This document shows, one piece after another, positions 5,657 to 9,630 of a stretch of 9,630 bases of DNA. Numbering within the stretch: position 1 is the stretch's first letter; each line of letters opens with the position of its first letter. Under the pieces are notes generated by a model that saw only the letters and a list, made by a program, of their open reading frames with translations, was not told where the DNA came from and did not search any database. A program made the position numbers and the translations under genes. The stretch comes from Methanolinea sp. (GTDB taxonomy: Archaea; Halobacteriota; Methanomicrobia; Methanomicrobiales; Methanospirillaceae): contig DUGV01000207.1 of NCBI GenBank assembly GCA_013331225.1, forward strand, positions 1-9,630, read 5' to 3'.

Positions 5657-5668
5657 AACTAAATACCA
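5657..5668 (+). promoter_or_regulatory. Promoter candidate for the TspO gene
   Basis: AACTAAATACC in this stretch is TATA-like and its centre lies about 24 nt before ATG 5687. That spacing predicts a start at or very near the ATG, a leaderless transcript. The absence of a good ribosome binding site right before the ATG agrees with this. Confidence 0.4.
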
Positions 5669-5686
5669 AAGGACAAGATAACTGGC

Positions 5687-6205
5687 ATGGAATCTCAACA
5701 CGAGGGAAGAGTACCAGATGGAACCGGCTGGATTCGTTCGCCGCTGAAACTTCTCGCCGCGGTCATCATATGCAATATGGCGGGAATCATCGGGTCTTTC
5801 GTGACGGTCACGGGAGAAGGGTCCTGGTATGCTGCCATCCAGAAACCCCCGTTCAATCCGCCTGGTTTTGTCTTCGCCCCGGTGTGGACCACCCTCTTTG
5901 TCCTGATGGGCATCTCGCTTTACCTTATCTGGATGGAAGGGATGGAGAGGAGGGAGGTCCGGGTCGCAATTGCCCTTTTCGCGGTCCAGCTTATACTCAA
6001 CACGATCTGGTCCTTCCTCTTCTTTGGCCTCCAGTCTCCATTCCTTGGCCTTGTCGAGATTATCATTTTGTGGATCTTCATCGTCGCAACCACCGTTGCC
6101 TTTTACCGCATCAATAAAAAAGCGGCATACCTGATGGTGCCGTATCTCGCCTGGGTCACATTTGCGGCATTCCTCACCTACAATATCTGGCTGTTGAATG
6201 GATGA
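5687..6205 (+). CDS. tspO: TspO/MBR family membrane protein
   Basis: A 172-residue protein with the five membrane helices of the TspO family: about 18-40, 58-82, 88-110, 115-137 and 143-168. The family signature is clear: SWYAAIQKPPFNPPGFVFAPVWT between helices one and two, followed by LMGISLYLIW. Later come the QLILNTIWSFLFF segment and PYLAWVTFAAFLTYNIW near the end. The N-terminal 17 residues are a polar extension, which makes it slightly longer than the usual 150-160. TspO proteins bind tetrapyrroles and, in animals, cholesterol and drug ligands; bacterial members affect porphyrin handling and stress responses. In a methanogen a link with heme-like or corrinoid intermediates is possible but not shown. 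It does not seem to share a transcript with the AIM24 gene. Confidence 0.93.
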   Translation: MESQHEGRVPDGTGWIRSPLKLLAAVIICNMAGIIGSFVTVTGEGSWYAAIQKPPFNPPGFVFAPVWTTLFVLMGISLYLIWMEGMERREVRVAIALFAVQLILNTIWSFLFFGLQSPFLGLVEIIILWIFIVATTVAFYRINKKAAYLMVPYLAWVTFAAFLTYNIWLLNG

Positions 6206-6294
6206 AGGGATCCAAAATTCTTTTCACATGGTGCAAGAAACGGGCTGGCCAGGACCCGGCTCCTGCGTTCTGAATTGATATATCCGGAATAGCA

Positions 6295-6327
6295 ATACCA
6301 GTTGTCCTGCTTTTATTGACAGGGTAT
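6295..6327. other. Interrupted hairpin between convergent genes
   Basis: ATACC (6295-6299) pairs with GGTAT (6323-6327), and TGTC (6303-6306) with GACA (6318-6321), leaving small internal loops. It lies between the ends of the TspO gene and the convergent inhibitor gene. A T5 run on the minus strand near 6344-6348 could end the inhibitor transcript. Confidence 0.3.
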
Positions 6328-6362
6328 GCTGATCCAAATAACTGGTGAAAAAGAGGATAAAA

Positions 6363-6833
6363 TCAAGGATAATGCACGGTTTTGTACAGGATCGGTTTTT
6401 GGTAAGACCTGAACTTGCTTGTGGATACTGGTTTTTGGATCGCCGAATATCCACTGATCACGTCAAGGGTGAACTTCTGTTCATCGCCCGTTGTCGGCAT
6501 CCATGACTGCTTGTAGATGGCCGAAATGGTATGGGTTCCTGTCCCGGTCACGAGAAACTTCCATGTCCGCATCCCCGCTGCCCCGATTAATCCCGTGCTG
6601 GATGGGGAGTATGTATCCTGCAGGGTCTGTAATCCGCCACTCGTCTCCATTATCCATCGAAAACCGGTACTCGGGTTCTCTTTTAAGGAGAGGGTGATGG
6701 TATCACCAGGGATGACATTCACGGAATCTCCATTGTTTTCCAGGGAGAATTGGTAGGTGGCTGCCATGACCGGTGCCGACGCACATGCAAGGACCGCAAG
6801 CGCTGACAGGAGAATTATTCTGTGTATTTGCAT
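6363..6833 (-). CDS. Secreted chagasin-type (I42) cysteine protease inhibitor
   Basis: A 156-residue protein of MEROPS family I42, inhibitors of papain-like cysteine proteases. Residues 1-24 are an export signal (MQIHR, a hydrophobic core, then PVMA-A). The inhibitor domain covers about 27-125. Its three binding loops are visible: NPSTGF at 53-58 (BC loop, canonical NPTTGY), GAAGMRTWKF at 84-93 (DE loop, where R-x-W is typical), and YKQSW at 107-111 (FG loop). A tail of about 30 residues after the last strand, with Lys, Tyr and Ser, is not part of the core fold. Cys17 lies in VLAC, a poor lipobox, so lipid anchoring is possible but less likely than cleavage after Ala24. ATG 6833 is chosen for its signal peptide and the GAGGTG 9 nt upstream; the frame remains open upstream to 7199 but that part is not protein-like. 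No target protease is encoded in the window. Confidence 0.88.
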   Translation of the reverse strand: MQIHRIILLSALAVLACASAPVMAATYQFSLENNGDSVNVIPGDTITLSLKENPSTGFRWIMETSGGLQTLQDTYSPSSTGLIGAAGMRTWKFLVTGTGTHTISAIYKQSWMPTTGDEQKFTLDVISGYSAIQKPVSTSKFRSYQKPILYKTVHYP

Positions 6834-6842
6834 TGGTGAACA

Positions 6843-6883
6843 CACCTCTCGCTGTGAGAAATACGTCGCGTTCGTATATAAAA
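6843..6883 (-). promoter_or_regulatory. Promoter and ribosome binding site of the inhibitor gene
   Basis: On the minus strand TTTTATATAC (6874-6883) is a good TATA box; transcription would begin near 6853. GAGGTG at 6843-6848 is 9 nt before the ATG. An inverted repeat, ATACG-N7-CGTAT (6861-6877), overlaps the TATA box and could be an operator. Confidence 0.6.
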
Positions 6884-7260
6884 GGCTCCACGCTATCAGG
6901 TGCGGGTAAGAGTGTTTGACCGGATTCATTCTGTGGAGCATGTATTCTCCCTGCATTTCCGGTATGCAATCCATCGCGTCAATTATGGAATTACACCAAA
7001 AGCTTCCATTTTTAAACCGAAAGGGGCACTTTGGCCACCAATGGTGCATTTGGCGAGGTGAAACTGATTTCGGGACCATAAAACGGATTGTAGAGAAGGG
7101 GCGAAGGTGGTTTGGTGATCGGACGGGGATGCAGATCCCAACCTCTGGTCCGCCTCCCCCATATACGAGTGCAAGGAGTATGTAAATGGGGCCACACATG
7201 CAGAGGGTTCCTGATGGAAGCGCATGGGCTGGGAGGGCAGGTGAAGGGTGTACGTCTTAT
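6884..7260. other. Spacer between inhibitor and membrane-protein genes
   Basis: No gene is supported. Several frames are open on both strands but the products lack family-like features. It contains a short dyad CACCA-A-TGGTG (7036-7046) and an A/T-rich TTTTTAAA near 7010-7017 that resembles a TATA box in either direction but has no suitable gene after it. Confidence 0.4.
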
Positions 7261-8001
7261 TTATTTCCATCCCTGGAAGAGTGGGAGGATTATCTCGAAG
7301 ATGAGCGTGGCGATGATATAAAAGACCGACGAGATTCCCATCGCGTAGATAAAAAAGATCGCCGGGGTATACACGAGCGGGACGCTGCGCAGGTTGATCG
7401 CAAGGAGGGATGCAAGAGACACAACGAATACGACCAGAGCGTAGGTCATCGTCGCGAGGACAAACCTCCGGATCCGGGTATTCCTGCTGACAAGGACCAG
7501 TATGGAGGAGAATACCACAATCCCGAGGCAGAACCCGACCAGCGAGAAGATGACTGCCATTACCTGCGTGTGGACGAGATTGATCCACGTGGTCAGCGTC
7601 AGCATCAGCACCACCAGTGGGATCACAAGAAGAAGGCGCTTGAACGCCTCCACCCCAATGAAATAGTAAAAGATAGGCCTGTCCCTGGGCTCGGCGAATG
7701 CCGCCCATAGCAGTGCGAACACACCGAGGTAGGTGATCAGCAGGCAGGATGCGATGCTGATCTCCTGAAGGTCAAAGGGAATGCCAAGCAGCTCGAATAT
7801 CGGTTCCCTGCTTCCATGACCTGAGAACGTCTGGGTGAGAAAGGCGGTGAGTGCGGTAAAAATCGAGACGAAGATGAAGAGAAACCAGTACGCCCTTAAA
7901 AACGAGCTCAGCTGGAATTCTTTCTCTCCCACCTCGATAACCGGTAAAGGCACCATGAAATGGCAGAGTGTCGCTGTAAAATCACATATATCTTTCTTCA
8001 T
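7261..8001 (-). CDS. Polytopic membrane protein of unknown function
   Basis: A 246-residue protein that I do not recognise. About 36 mostly polar residues (MKKDICDFTATLCHFM...) precede six or seven hydrophobic segments at roughly 37-57, 82-102, 112-145 (perhaps two), 149-176, 183-206 and 212-240. Positively charged residues (R-N-T-R-I-R-R near 177-183, and F-K-R near 123-125) mark cytoplasmic loops. No catalytic motif, ATP site or receptor domain is visible. ATG 8001 is taken as the start; an in-frame Met16 (MVPLPVIEVGE) is a possible alternative. It faces away from the receiver-PAS gene across a shared 113-bp spacer, so the two may be co-controlled. Confidence 0.8.
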   Translation of the reverse strand: MKKDICDFTATLCHFMVPLPVIEVGEKEFQLSSFLRAYWFLFIFVSIFTALTAFLTQTFSGHGSREPIFELLGIPFDLQEISIASCLLITYLGVFALLWAAFAEPRDRPIFYYFIGVEAFKRLLLVIPLVVLMLTLTTWINLVHTQVMAVIFSLVGFCLGIVVFSSILVLVSRNTRIRRFVLATMTYALVVFVVSLASLLAINLRSVPLVYTPAIFFIYAMGISSVFYIIATLIFEIILPLFQGWK

Positions 8002-8050
8002 GCTCGCCGGATTGATATTTGCGCGGAAGATGTATGGCCATTTCCGCCTG

Positions 8051-8060
8051 ATTTAAATAG
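8051..8060. promoter_or_regulatory. Symmetric TATA box in a divergent spacer
   Basis: ATTTAAAT (8051-8058) is self-complementary and lies between the divergent membrane-protein and receiver-PAS genes, 50 and 57 nt from their start codons. A TATA box with this symmetry could direct transcription both ways. Flanking bases (AG after it on the plus strand) slightly favour rightward use. Confidence 0.5.
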
Positions 8061-8082
8061 TACCCGGGTCATCTTCCTGCTG

Positions 8083-8118
8083 ATGTATCCTACGGCACTG
8101 GACGGGGGCGTGGCATGA
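8083..8118 (+). CDS. 11-codon leader reading frame overlapping the receiver-PAS start
   Basis: ATG at 8083 opens MYPTALDGGVA and stops at TGA 8116-8118, overlapping the regulator's ATG by the ATGA arrangement. The ATG lies about 27 nt past the centre of the TATA box at 8051-8058, where transcription should begin, so it would be a leaderless start. This suggests translational coupling, since the regulator has only a weak G-rich stretch (8104-8108) before its ATG. Too short for conservation to be judged here. Confidence 0.3.
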   Translation: MYPTALDGGVA

Positions 8119-8891
8119 TATCAATACTCCTGGTAGATGACGAAGTGCAGTTCCTGGAGGTGACTCGCATGTTCCTTGAGAAGGGCCGGGGCATCCGGGT
8201 GACGACCGCAACGTCAGGAGACCAGGCACTCGAGGTCCTTGCTCACCATAAATTTGATGCCATCATTTCGGATTATGCAATGCCGGGAATGAATGGGATC
8301 GAGTTCATGAAGCAGGTGAAGGCCCTGGGTGACGACACGCCCTTCATCATCTTCACCGGAAAGGGCAGGGAGGACGTGGTTATCGACGCGTTGAATTTTG
8401 GTGCGGACCTCTACCTTGAAAAGAGCCCAGACCCCCGGACACAGTTCTCGGAGATGATGCAGAAGGTCCGGAATATTGTCACAATTCGGGCGGATGTCCA
8501 GGTGGCACGGGAGAAGATGCGCATATTCTCTTCGGTGATGGAACGGTTTCCTGGGATGATCTTTCGCATGAAACTCAACGGCAGGTGGGCATTTCTCTTT
8601 GCGAGCGCCGGTGCGGACCGCCTGACCGGGTACTCGGGTGATACACTTGTGAAGGGTGACCCGGCATTCGAGATGATCGTAATACCTGACGACAGGGAAC
8701 GGGTCGATCAGTCACGGAGATCTGCTCTCGATTCGGGGGGTGAATACCAGGTGAAGTACCGGATACGCACCAGTTTGGGAGAGGAGAAGAGGGTTGTCGA
8801 AGGGGGTTTTGTTGTCCCGGGTACGGATGAAGAGATACTGGAAGGATATATCCTCGACCTTGATATCGTAGGAAACGGGTCAGTCCGGTAG
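8115..8891 (+). CDS. Response regulator with receiver and PAS domain
   Basis: A 258-residue protein. Residues 1-120 are a receiver: acidic pocket D8, D9, E10, phosphoacceptor D53 in AIISDYAMPGMNG, T81 and K103. The FTGKGRED-VVIDAL-GADLYLEK stretch is the form frequent in Methanomicrobia, where receivers lead into PAS-containing kinases. Residues about 135-250 form one PAS domain (MERFPGMIFRMKLNGRWAFL, then the DRLTGYSGD and IPDDRERV segments). No kinase, HTH or other output domain follows; the protein ends soon after the PAS core at ILDLDIVG. It may be a short relative of receiver-PAS-kinase proteins, or a modulator that senses a ligand through PAS. The convergent histidine kinase gene ends 41 nt downstream and is a candidate partner, inferred only from proximity. 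Confidence 0.9.
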   Translation: MISILLVDDEVQFLEVTRMFLEKGRGIRVTTATSGDQALEVLAHHKFDAIISDYAMPGMNGIEFMKQVKALGDDTPFIIFTGKGREDVVIDALNFGADLYLEKSPDPRTQFSEMMQKVRNIVTIRADVQVAREKMRIFSSVMERFPGMIFRMKLNGRWAFLFASAGADRLTGYSGDTLVKGDPAFEMIVIPDDRERVDQSRRSALDSGGEYQVKYRIRTSLGEEKRVVEGGFVVPGTDEEILEGYILDLDIVGNGSVR

Positions 8892-8932
8892 GGCTCACAA
8901 CCACCCGTTACAGATTGGACCCATCTCCCTTG

Positions 8933-9630
8933 CTATTGCTTTTGTGCCTGTCGGAAACACCCTTGCGGAATGCGGATCTCGAACCTGGCCCCTTTCCCAA
9001 ATGTCCCCGTTTCTTTTATTGTAAGACCGGTGATGGCCAGGATCTCGCGGGCGAGGAAAAGTCCGAAACCTGTATTTTTACCGTATCCACGTTTGAATAT
9101 CTCTTCTTTCTCGCGTGAAGGAATTCCCTGGCCATTGTCCTCGTATACGATCTTCATTCCCTGTCCATCATGGAGTACCGTCAGCCAGATGGAGTCTGCA
9201 CCCTGCCCGTGCCGAAGAGAGTTGTCAATGAGGTTCTGGATGACGTTTTCAAGGAGTGGATCTGCATAAACCTCGATATCCCCGATATCGCTCTTCACTG
9301 CAACATCCTTCATCGTCGCAGAGGCTGATGCCCGGCCGATGATCTCGCCGAGTGACTGCCATTGGGGGACCTCGATCCCGATATCCTGGTATACCTTTGT
9401 AAACTCGATCTGCCTCCTGATGGTCTGGGTCAGCTGCTCTACCTTTGACAGGGTCTCCTCCTGCGCATCGTCTTTTGGATCTTCCTTCAAGAGTTCGATA
9501 TACAGGAGAAGGGCAGTGACCGTATTGAGGATGTCGTGCCTCGTAATGATATTCAGGAGGGTGAGCTTTGCATTCATCCTGCGAAGCGACTCCTCAGCCA
9601 TGTGCCTGCTGGTCACATCGTGTGCCGAAC
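8933..9630 (-). CDS. Sensor histidine kinase, C-terminal part (N terminus beyond the window)
   Basis: The frame is open to the right edge of the window, so the gene is incomplete at its 5' side. The first visible residues, SAHDVTSRHMAEESL, match the end of a PAS domain (D-I-T-x-R-K-x-x-E), so at least one PAS unit lies outside. Counting from the GTG at 9616, the phosphorylated His is H27 in TRHDILN, the H-box form common in methanogens. The ATPase part has the N-box NLIDN (128-132), the D-box EDNGQGIP with D160, and the glycine loop TGFGL (182-186). YQDIGIEVPQWQSL between the two parts is also typical. It transfers phosphate from ATP to a receiver; both complete receivers in this window are candidates. 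No terminal receiver or membrane segment is seen in this portion. GTG 9616 and ATG 9601 are internal and should not be taken as starts. Confidence 0.9.
   Translation of the reverse strand, partial: SAHDVTSRHMAEESLRRMNAKLTLLNIITRHDILNTVTALLLYIELLKEDPKDDAQEETLSKVEQLTQTIRRQIEFTKVYQDIGIEVPQWQSLGEIIGRASASATMKDVAVKSDIGDIEVYADPLLENVIQNLIDNSLRHGQGADSIWLTVLHDGQGMKIVYEDNGQGIPSREKEEIFKRGYGKNTGFGLFLAREILAITGLTIKETGTFGKGARFEIRIPQGCFRQAQKQ

Noticed and set aside
7012..7197. Minus-strand frame ending in a Pro-rich, strand-like segment upstream of the inhibitor
   Set aside because: It starts at a GTG without a binding site, overlaps other open frames equally well, and has no recognisable family; treated as non-coding.
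6834..7199. Upstream in-frame extension of the protease inhibitor to an ATG at 7199
   Set aside because: It would bury a good signal peptide in mid-protein, it crosses a clear TATA box and ribosome binding site, and the 122 extra residues are not protein-like.

Overview
The window looks like a chromosomal stretch of a methanogenic archaeon, most likely of the order Methanomicrobiales. The reasons are archaeal TATA-type boxes about 25-30 nt before several starts, oligo-T transcription ends, a receiver-PAS protein and an HDILN-type histidine kinase in the style common in these methanogens, and moderately GC-rich genes separated by AT-richer spacers. This placement is inferred from style; no rRNA or other marker gene is present.

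Layout, left to right. Positions 1-210 (+) are probably the 3' end of a low-complexity gene, followed by a purine-rich, apparently non-coding stretch. That stretch carries a perfect 8-bp hairpin, a G-quadruplex motif, a C-rich segment able to pair with the quadruplex runs, and a T8A8 block. A gene for an ABC-class ATPase of the PF09818 type (614-1987, +) follows. After a 375-bp spacer with several dyads and T-tracts comes a monovalent cation/proton antiporter with a C-terminal TrkA-C/RCK-C domain (2363-3877, +). A single-domain response regulator (4175-4540, -) is divergent from an AIM24-family protein (4847-5542, +). Between them lies a 306-bp control region with a strong TATA box, two tandem 17-bp dyads, a possible 39-codon small gene and further inverted repeats. 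A TspO/MBR membrane protein (5687-6205, +) follows, then a secreted chagasin-type cysteine protease inhibitor (6363-6833, -), an unrecognised polytopic membrane protein (7261-8001, -), a receiver-PAS regulator (8115-8891, +), and the C-terminal part of a sensor histidine kinase (8933 to the window end, -) that is cut by the window edge.

Most genes appear to be separate transcription units, since spacers are long and strands alternate. Three are signalling proteins (lone receiver, receiver-PAS, PAS-linked kinase) and could share phosphotransfer, but the sequence does not prove partnership. The other genes concern the cell envelope (antiporter, TspO, AIM24, secreted inhibitor, unknown membrane protein). 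I see no CRISPR array, transposase, tRNA or rRNA. The most unusual structures are the G-quadruplex/C-tract pair at 259-353, the tandem dyads at 4612-4647, and an 11-codon leader reading frame overlapping the start of the receiver-PAS gene at 8083-8118.
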